A stretch of 64,000 bases of DNA from Occultella glacieicola (GCF_004353825.1 NZ_SMNA01000001.1:62001-126000), one strand, 5' to 3'. Positions 48,707 through 57,731 are shown, numbered from the stretch's first letter. A program made the numbers and translations. The notes: generated by a model from the letters alone, not told the origin.

Positions 48707-48760
48707 CCGAGAGTGCCGAAATGGCAACCACAACAGCACCCTCACCACAGCCGAGCGACA
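48707..48760 (-). repeat. 54-bp intergenic repeat, copy 2
   Basis: Direct repeat of copy 1 with five substitutions. One substitution (C to T in the inner stem) keeps pairing as a G-T pair, which hints at a conserved structure. A more distant copy lies at 17329-17365. Confidence 0.75.
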
Positions 48761-48920
48761 TCCCTCCCACCCGGCACCACCGCGGGACGGGAGGTCACTT
48801 CGTAACGCTTCAAAGCGGCGTTGAAACCGTTGGAAGGTCGACCTCGGGTCGCCGCGAGAAGGGATGGCAGGGGCGGCGGGGCGGCCCCGGGCGGGAGGCC
48901 TGGACGTCAGACGGCTGGGA

Positions 48921-49793
48921 TCAGGCGTAGACGGCCATGGTGATCCCGATCAGGATCGCCGCGACCAGGGCGACGCCGGCGATGGCGCCGCGGGTTCGTT
49001 CCTTCTTCGGCAGGTAGGCGAAGAGCGCGCCGAGAGCCGCGCCGGTGAGCAGCCCGCCGAGGTGCGCCTGCCAGGAGATCCCCGGGATCACGAACCCGAT
49101 CACCACATTGATCGCGATGACGACCAGGATCTGCCGGGCCTCTCGGCCGGTCCGGCGCAGCACCACCGCGATCGCCGCGAACAACCCGAACACGGCACCG
49201 GACGCCCCGACCGTCGGGATGTTCCAGACCTGATCGCCGGCCAGCGCGATCACCGCCACGCTGCCACCGAAGGCGCTGAGCAGATACAGCGCGATGAAGC
49301 GCCACCGGCCCAGCATCTGTTCCAGGAACGGACCGACGATCCACAGGGCGTACATGTTGAAGAGCAGGTGCACGATCCCCGCGTGCAGGAACGCGGTGGT
49401 GATCATCCGGTACGGCTCGACCTCGCCGAGCACCGGCGCGAAGATCAGCCTCATCCGCAGCGTCGGACTCACGTAGTCCGCGACGAACAGCACGACGCAG
49501 ATCGCGATGATCGTGATCGTGACGACAGGCCGGTTGTCGGGGCCCACCCGGGCACCGAGCACCGTGGTCCGCGGTCGGACCGCGCGCGCCTCCTCGCGCA
49601 CGCAGTCCACGCAGTGCACACCGACCGCTGCGGGCCGCTGGCACTCCGGGCAGGCCGGGCGCCCGCACCGCTGACACCGAACGTAGGCGACCCGTTCCGG
49701 GTGGCGCGGGCACACCGGCGGGCCGCCGCCCGCACCCGGTGGCCCGGGCTGGCCGGGCTGCCCGGGCGGCGGCGCGGGCGGGTAGGCGGTCAT
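48921..49793 (-). CDS. Rhomboid family intramembrane serine protease with N-terminal zinc ribbon
   Basis: A 290-residue membrane protein. Residues 28-65 carry a Cys/His-rich zinc-binding motif (CxxH, CxxC, CxxC, CxxC) like B-box or zinc ribbon segments, and residues 90-290 are the rhomboid domain with six or seven helices. Ser198 in GASGAVFG and His244 in WQAHLGG are the catalytic pair. Rhomboids cut membrane proteins within the bilayer. The zinc ribbon plus rhomboid layout is typical of actinomycetes. It is followed upstream by the cyclophilin gene, 7 bases away. Confidence 0.93.
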   Translation of the reverse strand: MTAYPPAPPPGQPGQPGPPGAGGGPPVCPRHPERVAYVRCQRCGRPACPECQRPAAVGVHCVDCVREEARAVRPRTTVLGARVGPDNRPVVTITIIAICVVLFVADYVSPTLRMRLIFAPVLGEVEPYRMITTAFLHAGIVHLLFNMYALWIVGPFLEQMLGRWRFIALYLLSAFGGSVAVIALAGDQVWNIPTVGASGAVFGLFAAIAVVLRRTGREARQILVVIAINVVIGFVIPGISWQAHLGGLLTGAALGALFAYLPKKERTRGAIAGVALVAAILIGITMAVYA

Positions 49794-49800
49794 CGAGCGG

Positions 49801-50325
49801 TCAGTCGACGATCTCGATCGAGTTGATCACGATGTCCTCGACCGGACGGTCGTTCCGCGGGTCCGTGGAGACCGCACCGATGGCGTCGACGATGGCGGTC
49901 GAGGCCGGGTCCTTCACCTTCCCGAAGATGGTGTGCTTGCCCTGCAGCCAGGTGGTCGCCGCCGTCGTGATGAAGAACTGCGAGCCGTTGGTGCCACGGC
50001 CCATCTGGATCCCGGCGTTCGCCATGGCGAGCACGTACGGCTCGCGGAAGTGGAGTTCGGGGTGGATCTCGTCATCGAAGGCGTACCCGGGGCCACCGCG
50101 GCCGGTGCCCAGCGGGTCGCCGCCCTGGATCATGAAGTTCGGGATGACGCGGTGGAAGATCGTGCCGTTGTACAGCGGCTCGTTGCTGGACTCCCCGGTC
50201 TCCGGGTGCGTCCAGGTTCCGGCGCCGGTGGCCAGGTCGGTGAAGTTCTTCACCGTCTTCGGCGCGTGGTTGGGCAGGAGTTCGACGACGATGTCGCCGG
50301 CGGTCGTGTGCAGAATGGCGTCCAT
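49801..50325 (-). CDS. Cyclophilin-type peptidyl-prolyl cis-trans isomerase
   Basis: A 174-residue cyclophilin covering the whole fold: FHRVIPNFMIQGGDP, GRGGPGYAFDDE, AMANAG, GTNGSQFFIT and the active-site Arg in FHR. It has no signal peptide and so acts in the cytosol, speeding proline isomerisation. The N-terminus MDAILHTTAGDI is typical of PpiA/PpiB of actinomycetes near the origin. It precedes the rhomboid gene by 7 bases, a shared transcript. Confidence 0.93.
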   Translation of the reverse strand: MDAILHTTAGDIVVELLPNHAPKTVKNFTDLATGAGTWTHPETGESSNEPLYNGTIFHRVIPNFMIQGGDPLGTGRGGPGYAFDDEIHPELHFREPYVLAMANAGIQMGRGTNGSQFFITTAATTWLQGKHTIFGKVKDPASTAIVDAIGAVSTDPRNDRPVEDIVINSIEIVD

Positions 50326-50519
50326 GGCCCCATCCTCGCACCCTCGGCCTGCGCTGCGTTACCGGGGCGCCGGCGGCTCGGGTCGACGAGCCGTTGGGGA
50401 GCACAGCACCCAGGACATATGCGTATCGTCCCTACGGGTGGCACGATAGACGCATCAACGCAGACGATCCGCATCCGATCTTCCGTGGACACCCGCGGGA
50501 AGGGAACTAGGGGAGACAT

Positions 50520-51359
50520 ATGTCGCGCAAGGACAAGATCAACACCGAGCAGCTCCGCGAGCAGGCCGAGGAGGCCGGCAAGGCGGCGCGTCAGCTGGCC
50601 GACCAGGGCAAGGACTGGGCAACACCGAAGGTCGAGGCAGCACTCGAGTGGGCCGGTCCTCGCGTTGACAAGGCGTGGCGCACGGGCGTGACCGCTGCCG
50701 CACCGGTGGTGGCCGACTACGCCGAACGCTCCAAGGACGTCGTCGACACCGCGCACGACAAGATCGTCGACGACGTGATCCCCCGGGTGATCGCCGCGAT
50801 GGAGGAGGCCGCCAAGGCGGCGCAGAGCGGGTCGGACAACCTGCAGGTCAAGGCGAACGCCGCTCTGGACGCTGCCGCGGCAGCGGTCGCCGAGCAGGAG
50901 AAGAAGGCCAAGGGCGGTAGCAAGGTCGGCAAGACCATCGGCTGGGTCCTCGTGGCCGGCGCGGTCGCCGGGGCCGGGGTGCTGATCTGGCGCCGGACCC
51001 AGCCGGTCGACGACCCATGGGCCGAGGAGTACTGGGACGACGCCGTCGCCGCTCCCGCCGCTGGCGAGGGCGCTGCGGCGACCGTCGCCGAGAAGGCGAA
51101 GCACGTCGCCGAGGACGCCAAGGCCGCGACCGCCCAGGCCGCGGACAAGGCCAGCGAGGTGAAGGACCAGGTCGCCGAGAAGGCCGGCGAGGTGAAGGAC
51201 CAGGTCGCTGAGAAGGCCACCCGGGCCAGGAACCAGGCTGCCGACAAGGCGAACGAGGCGGCGAACTCGGCTGCGGACAAGACCGAGGAGGTCAAGGACA
51301 CGGCCAAGGACGCCGCGAAGGACGTGCAGGACAAGGCGGACGACGCCAAGAACACCTGA
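50520..51359 (+). CDS. Amphipathic-repeat (apolipoprotein/LEA-like) membrane protein
   Basis: A 279-residue protein rich in Ala, Lys, Glu and Asp. GGGGAGA precedes ATG 50520. The first half (1-125) is amphipathic helix, a hydrophobic segment follows at about 142-160 (WVLVAGAVAGAGVLIW), and the tail from 190 is built of 11-residue-like repeats (DQVAEKAGEVK, KDQVAEKATRA, ADKANEAANSA) resembling late-embryogenesis-abundant or apolipoprotein helices. Related actinomycete proteins are of unknown function; stress protection or envelope organisation is a guess. A strong terminator follows. Confidence 0.75.
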   Translation: MSRKDKINTEQLREQAEEAGKAARQLADQGKDWATPKVEAALEWAGPRVDKAWRTGVTAAAPVVADYAERSKDVVDTAHDKIVDDVIPRVIAAMEEAAKAAQSGSDNLQVKANAALDAAAAAVAEQEKKAKGGSKVGKTIGWVLVAGAVAGAGVLIWRRTQPVDDPWAEEYWDDAVAAPAAGEGAAATVAEKAKHVAEDAKAATAQAADKASEVKDQVAEKAGEVKDQVAEKATRARNQAADKANEAANSAADKTEEVKDTAKDAAKDVQDKADDAKNT

Positions 51360-51376
51360 CGCCCACGCGCAGCACG

Positions 51377-51411
51377 CGAGGCCCCGCACACCCGGCGTGT
51401 GCGGGGCCTCG
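51377..51411 (+). terminator. Strong hairpin terminator
   Basis: CGAGGCCCCGCACAC and GTGTGCGGGGCCTCG form a perfect 15-bp stem with loop CCGGC, 17 bases after the stop of the amphipathic-repeat gene. Confidence 0.9.
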
Positions 51412-51450
51412 TGCCGTCCAGCGCCGACGCCGGCACGCGCGGGTGGAACA

Positions 51451-53292
51451 ATGGCACCCGTGTCCGACTCCACGACTGATTCCGGCGCGACCGCCGTCGC
51501 CTCCCTGCAGACCCAGCTCACCGATGCCCTCGGTGACGCCATCGCGGCGGCCTACCCCGCCCAGCGCGGTGCCGACCCGCTGATCCGCCCGAGCGACCAC
51601 GCCGACCGCCAGGCGAACGCCGCACTCGCGCTCGCGAAGAAGGTCGGCGCGAAGCCGCGCGAGGTCGCCGAGTCCGTCGCCGGACAGATCGACGTGGGGG
51701 ACGTCGTCGGGCAGGTGGAGATCTCCGGCCCCGGCTTCCTGAACCTGACCCTCACCGATGCCGCACTCTGGCGGCAGGTCGAGGCTCGGCGGTCCGACGA
51801 CCGCCTGGGGGTGCCCGCCTCCGCCGCCGGCGTGCGCACGGTGATCGACTACTCGGGCCCGAACATCGCCAAGGAGATGCACGTCGGCCATCTGCGCTCG
51901 TCGGTGATCGGTGACGCGCTGGCCCGGATCCTGACCTTCCTCGGCTCGGACGTGGTGCGCCAGAACCACCTGGGCGACTGGGGCACGCAGTTCGGCATGC
52001 TGATCCAGTACATCGACGAGCACCCGGAGCTGCCCTGGCGGCATACGGAGATCACCGCCACGGACGCCGACGGTGAGAACGCCTCGACCGTGTCCGCGCT
52101 CGACGGGCTCTACAAGGCGGCCCGTGCGGTGTTCGACGCCGACCCGGACTTCGCCGACCGGGCCCGGGCGCGGGTGGTCGCGCTGCAGGCCGGCGACGAG
52201 GCGACGCTCGCCACCTGGCGCGACATCGTGAAGGAGTCGCAGTACGCCTTCGACGAGGTGTACGCGCGCCTCGGTGTCCAGCTGACGGAGGAGGACTCGG
52301 CCGGCGAGTCCTTCTACAACGACATGCTCGACGGCGTCGCTGACGAACTCGAGGCGGCCGGCATCGCGGTCGTGAGCGACGGCGCCCTGGTGGTCCTGTC
52401 CGAGGAGGTGACCGGACCGGATGACGAACCCGTCGCGCTCATGGTGCGCAAGCGGGACGGCGGGTACGGCTACGACACCACGGACCTGGCCACGATCCGG
52501 TACCGCATCCGCGACCTCGGCGCCGATCGGATCCTGTACCTGGTGGACTCCCGTCAGGCCCTGCACTTCCGGCTCGTGTTCGAGGCCGCGCGTCGGGCCG
52601 GCTGGCTGGACCCGGAGCGTGTGCAGGCCCTGCACGTGCCGTTCGGTAGCGTCCTCGGCGCCGACGGCAAGCCCTTCAAGACCCGCTCCGGCGGCACCGT
52701 GCGGCTGATGAACCTGCTCGACGACGCGGTCGCCGCAGCCCTCACCGTGGTCCGGGAGGGTGCCGGGGCCAAGGGCACGGAGGTCGATGACGAGGCGCTC
52801 CAGCTGATCGCCGAGCAGGCCGGTATCGGTGCGGTGAAGTACGCCGACCTGTCCGGCTCCCGGGTCAAGGACTACGTCTTCGACGTCGCCCGGATGACGG
52901 CGTTCAACGGCAACACCGGCGTCTACCTGCAGTACGCGCACACCCGGATGGTCTCGATCCTGCGCCGGGCGACCGAGCGCGGGCTGAGGGTCCCGGAACA
53001 GGTGCCGGCCGCCGTCGAGACCTCGCTCGAGCCCGCCGAGCGCGACCTGATCCTGACCCTGGACACGTTCGCGGACGTGCTCGCGGAGGTGGCCGTCGAT
53101 CTCGAGCCGCACCGGCTGGCCGGCTATCTGTACGAGCTCTCGAGGGCGTTCACGGACTTCTACGAGTCGTGCCCGGTGCTCGCTTCGGAGGGCACCGTCC
53201 GGGATCGCCGACTCGCGCTCGTGGACCTGACCCGGCGCACCCTGGCCACCGGTCTCGACCTGCTCGGGATCGCCGCACCGGAACGGATGTGA
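51451..53292 (+). CDS. argS: Arginyl-tRNA synthetase
   Basis: A 613-residue class I synthetase. The HIGH motif is HVGH at 144-147, the KMSK region is replaced by KPFKTRSGG as in many ArgS, and the C-terminal DALR anticodon-binding domain spans about 490-613 (YLQYAHTRM, YLYELSRAFTDFY). It charges tRNA-Arg. ATG 51451 is used; GTG 51460 is also possible. The N-terminal Arg-tRNA recognition domain is present (residues 15-105). It follows the amphipathic-repeat gene after a terminator. Confidence 0.96.
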   Translation: MAPVSDSTTDSGATAVASLQTQLTDALGDAIAAAYPAQRGADPLIRPSDHADRQANAALALAKKVGAKPREVAESVAGQIDVGDVVGQVEISGPGFLNLTLTDAALWRQVEARRSDDRLGVPASAAGVRTVIDYSGPNIAKEMHVGHLRSSVIGDALARILTFLGSDVVRQNHLGDWGTQFGMLIQYIDEHPELPWRHTEITATDADGENASTVSALDGLYKAARAVFDADPDFADRARARVVALQAGDEATLATWRDIVKESQYAFDEVYARLGVQLTEEDSAGESFYNDMLDGVADELEAAGIAVVSDGALVVLSEEVTGPDDEPVALMVRKRDGGYGYDTTDLATIRYRIRDLGADRILYLVDSRQALHFRLVFEAARRAGWLDPERVQALHVPFGSVLGADGKPFKTRSGGTVRLMNLLDDAVAAALTVVREGAGAKGTEVDDEALQLIAEQAGIGAVKYADLSGSRVKDYVFDVARMTAFNGNTGVYLQYAHTRMVSILRRATERGLRVPEQVPAAVETSLEPAERDLILTLDTFADVLAEVAVDLEPHRLAGYLYELSRAFTDFYESCPVLASEGTVRDRRLALVDLTRRTLATGLDLLGIAAPERM

Positions 53293-53357
53293 ACGCGTCC
53301 AAACGGGCCCGGCGGGGCGCCTGACGGGACCGATGCACCCGGGTAGGGTCCCCTTCC

Positions 53358-55628
53358 GTGAGCGCGCCACGGAATCATCTCCGCCTCGATGCCCGACCGG
53401 CCCGACCGGCCCGACCGGCCCGCGCCCTCGCCGAGCCCGTCCTGCCCGGCGGCGCCGGGATCACCGTGCTCGGATCGCACCTCGAGCGGGACGGCGTGCC
53501 GTGGATCCCGATCTCGGGCGAGTTCCACTTCACCCGGTCACCACGTGCCACCTGGGCCGCCGAGCTGGCCCGGCTGCGGGCCGCCGGGCTGAACACGGTG
53601 GCCACCTATCTGTTCTGGCTGCACCACGAGCCGGAACGAGACGCCGCCCCGGACTTCACCGGTGGTCGCGACATCCGGCACTTCGTCGACCTGGCCGCGC
53701 GGGCGGGGCTCGACGTGCTGGTCCGGATCGGCCCCTGGGCGCACGGTGAGGCGCGCAACGGCGGACTCCCGGACTGGGTGCAGCACGGCCCCTGGCACAT
53801 CCGGACCGACGACCCGGGCTATCTGGCCGAGGTTCGTCGCTGGTACGCCGCGATCGCGCAGCAGCTCCAGGGACTGGACGCGGCCTCCGGCGGCCCGATC
53901 GTCGGCATCCAGGTGGAGAACGAGCTCGCGGACGCGCCCGATCACCTGCTCACCCTGCGCGGGATCGCCGAGGAGGTCGGGCTGCGGGCCCCGCTGTGGA
54001 CGATGACCGCGTGGAACGGCGCCGTCCTGCCGACGCAGGGTTTCCTGCCCCTGTACGGCGGGTACTCCGAGTCGTTCTGGACCTCCGCGGCCGAGCCGTG
54101 GAGCGCAGGCTGCCGGTCCCAGTTCACCTACACGCACATGTTCGACGACACCTCGATCGGGGCGGACGTGATGCCGACGGCGCGGCCGGAGTCGACGTCC
54201 ACGCACCGGCGCTTCCCGGCACCCGATCCGTACCCGGTCGCGACCTGTGAGCTGGGTTCCGGGATGGCCACCGCATATCACCGTCGCCCGCTCGTCGACG
54301 CCGACGACGTCGCCGCGGTGGCGCTGACGAAACTAGGGTCGGGCTCGATCTGGCAGGGCTACTACATGTTCCACGGTGGCCTGAACCCGCCGGTCCGCGG
54401 ACTCCAGGAGTCGCACGCGACCGGCTACCCGAACGACCTGCCGGAGTTCGACTACGACTTCGGTGCCCCGATCGGATCCGCCGGCCAGGTGCGGCCGTCG
54501 CTGCCCCTGCTGCGCCGCCAGCACCGGTTCCTGGCCGACTTCGGGACGCGGCTGGCACCGATGGTGTCGGTACTACCGGTGCCCGACGGCGGAAGCGGGT
54601 CCGCTCGGACGCTGCGGTGGGCGGTGCGCACCGACGGCGACAGCGGGTTCCTGTTCGTCACGAACCATCAGCCGCACGAGCCTCTGCCCGCGCACCCCGG
54701 TGTCGGCTTCGAGGTCGACACCGACTCGGGCACGGTGGCGTGGCCCGCGGTCGACATCGGCACCGGGGCGTACTTCTACTGGCCGTTCAACCTCGACGAG
54801 TCCGGGATCCGGATCCGGTGGGCGACGGCGCAGCCGGTCGCCCGGGTTGGCGGTTCGGGTGGGCCGGGAGCGGTGCGGCTGGTCTTCGTCAGCACCCCGG
54901 GCGTCGAACCCCGGTTCGCCCTCGACCTGCCGCCGGGGGCGACGACCGCAGCCGACGGCGCCACACCGGTTCCGGGTCGTGGTCCCCGCGAGGTGGTGGT
55001 CCCGGTCCCGGCGGACAGCCCGCCCCTCGTGGTCGACACCGGTGAGATCACGCTGGAGATCGTGGTCCTCGAGCCCGTGGCCCTGGACGAGTTCCTGGAC
55101 GCCGAAGACCCGGTCGGGCCCGTGACGGACCCGGTGTGGGTGGGTTCGGGAAGCACGCGGGGAGCCGCCCCGGCGGACGTTACGGACTGGTCCGCGGTGC
55201 CGGTCACGGCCCTCACGGCGCCGAGCGCGCCGGCGCCGCCACGCTCGGCCGACAACGACCGGGCGTCGGCACCGCACGACGTGGACTTCACGGGGGCCGC
55301 CCGGTTCGCGATCGACGTGCCCGTCGGCGACGGGCTCCTGCGCCTCGAGTGGACCGGGGACGTGCTCCGGGCATGGGCCGGCGACGGGGGCGAGCGGCGC
55401 CTGCTCGCGGACCAGTTCTTCTCCGGGGCAGCCTGGGAGATCACCGCCGCAGACCTGCGGGAGCGAGCGTGCGTGGCCCCGACGGCTGCGCTGACCCTGA
55501 CCCTGGAGATCCTGCCGTTCCGGCCCGACGCGCCGATCTGGATCGATCCCCGGGCCCGCGCGGCCCTGGTCGCGACCGGCCATGAGGCCCGGGTCCGCTC
55601 GGCCGGCTGGCGGCCGGCGTCGTCCTGA
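53358..55628 (+). CDS. GH35 family beta-galactosidase-like protein
   Basis: A 756-residue cytoplasmic enzyme starting at GTG 53358, with no signal peptide. Residues 35-360 are the GH35 TIM barrel: ISGEFHF, RIGPWAHGE, the acid/base Glu189 (QVENE) and nucleophile Glu298 (ATCELGSG). The C-terminal 400 residues are jelly-roll domains. GH35 releases beta-linked galactose, but many bacterial members act on other substrates. The N-terminus carries an Ala-Arg-Pro repeat from a 9-bp tandem. It is 65 bp after argS and not linked to the island at 23-34 kb. Confidence 0.87.
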   Translation: MSAPRNHLRLDARPARPARPARALAEPVLPGGAGITVLGSHLERDGVPWIPISGEFHFTRSPRATWAAELARLRAAGLNTVATYLFWLHHEPERDAAPDFTGGRDIRHFVDLAARAGLDVLVRIGPWAHGEARNGGLPDWVQHGPWHIRTDDPGYLAEVRRWYAAIAQQLQGLDAASGGPIVGIQVENELADAPDHLLTLRGIAEEVGLRAPLWTMTAWNGAVLPTQGFLPLYGGYSESFWTSAAEPWSAGCRSQFTYTHMFDDTSIGADVMPTARPESTSTHRRFPAPDPYPVATCELGSGMATAYHRRPLVDADDVAAVALTKLGSGSIWQGYYMFHGGLNPPVRGLQESHATGYPNDLPEFDYDFGAPIGSAGQVRPSLPLLRRQHRFLADFGTRLAPMVSVLPVPDGGSGSARTLRWAVRTDGDSGFLFVTNHQPHEPLPAHPGVGFEVDTDSGTVAWPAVDIGTGAYFYWPFNLDESGIRIRWATAQPVARVGGSGGPGAVRLVFVSTPGVEPRFALDLPPGATTAADGATPVPGRGPREVVVPVPADSPPLVVDTGEITLEIVVLEPVALDEFLDAEDPVGPVTDPVWVGSGSTRGAAPADVTDWSAVPVTALTAPSAPAPPRSADNDRASAPHDVDFTGAARFAIDVPVGDGLLRLEWTGDVLRAWAGDGGERRLLADQFFSGAAWEITAADLRERACVAPTAALTLTLEILPFRPDAPIWIDPRARAALVATGHEARVRSAGWRPASS
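53391..53417 (+). repeat. Three 9-bp tandem units inside the GH35 gene
   Basis: GCCCGACCG occurs three times in tandem, encoding Ala-Arg-Pro each time near residues 12-20 of the GH35 protein. Gain or loss of a unit keeps the frame. Confidence 0.85.
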
Positions 55629-55819
55629 CGGGTCAGGGCCCGGGCGGGAGCCCGCGCCCGGCTGCCCGGACGGCACGCACGTCGGCCGCTGCCGGCGCCA
55701 CGCCTCGTGAGGCAGGTCTGGCGTTGCGCGCTACGGTTGTGGGCGCAGCAACGGCGGGCGAGCCCGTCCGGTGCTGGACGGCATGCCGTCGACAGTCCCG
55801 CGAGCATGGGGAGAGTGCC

Positions 55820-56401
55820 CTGACCACCGTTCCTGCCCCGTACGCCAGATTGCACGAGGACGCGACCAGCCTGTTGGAGGGGTGGACGGCCCCCAATGCC
55901 CCGCAGGACTCCCTTCGACGGGAGTTCCTGGCGGTCCTGGCCGCCGAACCCCGGGCCATGTGGCGACACGGCACCGGAGTACACCTGACGGCCAGCTGCC
56001 TCGTCCTTGACGCCGACCGTTCCCAGGTCCTGCTCACCCTGCACGCGAAGATCGGGATCTGGCTCCCCTTCGGAGGCCATGTCGAGCCCGAGGACCGCTC
56101 GGTCCGGGGAGCGGCCGCGCGGGAGACCAGGGAGGAGTCCGGGCTGGTCGGCCTGGAGCTCGGTGACCTGGTGGACCTGGACCGGCACGCCCTGCCCGCG
56201 AGCCAGTACTCGGCCTGCGCCGAACATCTCGATCTACGGTTCGTCGCCGTGGATCCGGCGGGGCGCTCGGCGCCCGTGGTCAGCGACGAGTCCGAGGACG
56301 TCCGCTGGTGGCCGCTCGACCGGCTGCCCGCACCGATCGGCGAGGACGTCGAGCGGTTGGTCCGGGCCGGCATCGCCGGGGTGATCCCGCCCCGGCCGTA
56401 G
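55820..56401 (+). CDS. NUDIX hydrolase, probable CTG start
   Basis: A 193-residue NUDIX protein. The Nudix box is GGHVEPEDRSVRGAAARETR, then EESG, in residues 86-110, supplying the metal-binding glutamates; substrates are usually nucleoside diphosphate derivatives. The best start is CTG 55820, because GGGGAG at 55808-55813 sits exactly six bases before it and the next residues (TTVPAPYARLHEDA) look like a normal NUDIX start. An alternative is GTG 55739, which adds 27 residues of atypical composition. The start is therefore uncertain, the family is not. Confidence 0.8.
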   Translation: MTTVPAPYARLHEDATSLLEGWTAPNAPQDSLRREFLAVLAAEPRAMWRHGTGVHLTASCLVLDADRSQVLLTLHAKIGIWLPFGGHVEPEDRSVRGAAARETREESGLVGLELGDLVDLDRHALPASQYSACAEHLDLRFVAVDPAGRSAPVVSDESEDVRWWPLDRLPAPIGEDVERLVRAGIAGVIPPRP

Positions 56402-56446
56402 CGGGTCGGTGGACACGGTGAGCATTGCCGGCGCCCGGTCGGCCGG

Positions 56447-56809
56447 TCAGTTGCTGACGGCGATCGCGCCGAGCAGCAGGACGAGTGCAAGCGCGATCGC
56501 CACGGCGCTGGCACCGCGGTGGCCGCTCCGGCGTCGGGACTGCGACGTCACGATGCCGACCAGCGCGACCACCGGGATGGATGCCATCGTCAGCAGTGTC
56601 ACTCTCGGGTCGCACCGATAGCCCTGACAGACACCCGGCGTCAGCACGGTCAGGGCGAGCATGGCGAGGTCGAAGGCCGCCAGCATCACCAGGACCGCGC
56701 CGAGCATTCCGCTGAGGGTCCGGTCCCGCTCCTGTTCCAGCGCACCGAGGCTCCGCCCGGACGGCGTCGGGTCCTGTGGTGCAGGTCGGTGCTCGGGCGG
56801 TGGTCTCAT
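56447..56809 (-). CDS. Small membrane protein of unknown function
   Basis: A 120-residue protein with a Pro-rich cytosolic start (MRPPPEHRPAPQDPT) and three hydrophobic segments (about 35-57, 68-84, 96-118). GGGGAG lies before ATG 56809 with only three bases of spacing. Two Cys (QGYRCDP region) lie between the first segments. Nothing in the sequence fixes a function. It is convergent with the NUDIX gene. Confidence 0.6.
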   Translation of the reverse strand: MRPPPEHRPAPQDPTPSGRSLGALEQERDRTLSGMLGAVLVMLAAFDLAMLALTVLTPGVCQGYRCDPRVTLLTMASIPVVALVGIVTSQSRRRSGHRGASAVAIALALVLLLGAIAVSN

Positions 56810-56945
56810 GAGCTCCCCATCCCCGGGGCACCGCCGGTCGCGGCGCGTCGGACCACCAGTCTCACGTGGTTGCGCGACCTCCGTCGGGCTCCCTGTGGAC
56901 GGCCGATCGGCGTCCACCACCGTCAGTGTCGCGAGCGGGGCATGC

Positions 56946-57236
56946 TCAGGAGGCGGCCGCTGCGGGCTCCCGCGGGAACCGCTTCTCGGAGCGCGCCTTG
57001 GCCTTCGCGGCTTCCTCCTCGCGGTTCTTCGGGGGCGCCGTGGTGACCAGGTCGGCGAGCAGGTGCTCGGTGATGTGCGTGATCTCGGCGACGGCCCGGT
57101 CGAACGCCTCGGCGTTGGCCTGGGACGGCTTGTTCATCCCGCTGATCTTGCGGACGAACTGGAGCGCGGCGTCGTGCACCTCGCCGGACGTCGCGTGCGG
57201 CTCGAAGTTGTGCAGGGGGCGAATGTTTCGACACAT
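56946..57236 (-). CDS. DUF2277 family protein
   Basis: A 96-residue protein beginning MCRNIRPLHNFEPHATSGEV, the DUF2277 signature, followed by FVRKISGMNKPSQAN and a charged C-terminal tail. Members are small, conserved in many bacteria and of unknown function. It stands alone between the membrane protein and tRNA-Ala. Confidence 0.93.
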   Translation of the reverse strand: MCRNIRPLHNFEPHATSGEVHDAALQFVRKISGMNKPSQANAEAFDRAVAEITHITEHLLADLVTTAPPKNREEEAAKAKARSEKRFPREPAAAAS

Positions 57237-57333
57237 CCCTCGAGGGTGCCACGCGGATCCGAGTCAGGTCCAGAGGCAGGTCCAGAGGCTCAGCGCGGCA
57301 TTTCCGGAAGCGGGGACCGTTGCGGTACCTGGG

Positions 57334-57406
57334 TGGAGCCAGCGGGACTCGAACCCGCAACCCCCTGCTTGCAAAGCAGGTGCGCTACCAATTGCGCCAT
57401 GGCCCC
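57334..57406 (-). tRNA. tRNA-Ala (anticodon TGC)
   Basis: The minus strand gives a 73-base tRNA: acceptor GGGGCCA pairs with TGGCTCC, the D-loop is AATTGGTAGC, the anticodon loop is CTTTGCAAG and the T-arm is GCGGGTTCGAGTCCCGC. CCA is not encoded (ACCC follows). It pairs with tRNA-Ile at 57583 as the usual gyrase-side tRNA pair of actinomycetes. Confidence 0.95.
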
Positions 57407-57433
57407 GTGTGAAGTTGTCCGGGCCGGATCGGC

Positions 57434-57553
57434 TCAGGGCAGCGGGTCGGTGACCTCGGCCCACAGATCCCGCTCGGTGCGGTCCGCGGCGAACTTCCGC
57501 CAGAGGACGTAGCCGGCGACGGCCACTGCCGCGACCGTGAGGAACTTCTTCAT
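57434..57553 (-). CDS. DLW-39 family small protein
   Basis: A 39-codon gene between tRNA-Ala and tRNA-Ile. The protein starts MKKFLTVAAVAVAGYVLWRK, one short hydrophobic helix, and ends RDLWAEVTDPLP. The length of exactly 39 residues and the C-terminal DLW motif define the DLW-39 family, known from this position downstream of gyrA in actinomycetes. Function is unknown. GGAAGGTGG lies upstream of ATG 57553. Confidence 0.88.
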   Translation of the reverse strand: MKKFLTVAAVAVAGYVLWRKFAADRTERDLWAEVTDPLP

Positions 57554-57582
57554 GACCTGCCACCTTCCAGATCCGCCGAACG

Positions 57583-57656
57583 TGGGCCTAGCTGGACTCG
57601 AACCAGCGACCTCTTCCTTATCAGGGAAGCGCTCTAACCGACTGAGCTATAGGCCC
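57583..57656 (-). tRNA. tRNA-Ile (anticodon GAT)
   Basis: A 74-base tRNA on the minus strand: acceptor GGGCCTA pairs with TAGGCCC, the anticodon loop is CTGATAA and the T-arm is GCTGGTTCGAGTCCAGC. It lies 75 bp downstream of the DUF3566 stop. Confidence 0.95.
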
Positions 57657-57731
57657 GGATCCCCGCAGTTCCACGCGGGGGCGCCGGAGTGAGACTACCT
57701 CAGGCGCGGGGCCAGAGCCAAAACGCGAAAC

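Noticed and set aside
53391-53417. Short tandem repeat as a CRISPR-like or regulatory array
   Set aside because: It is a 9-bp in-frame coding repeat (Ala-Arg-Pro) inside the GH35 gene.
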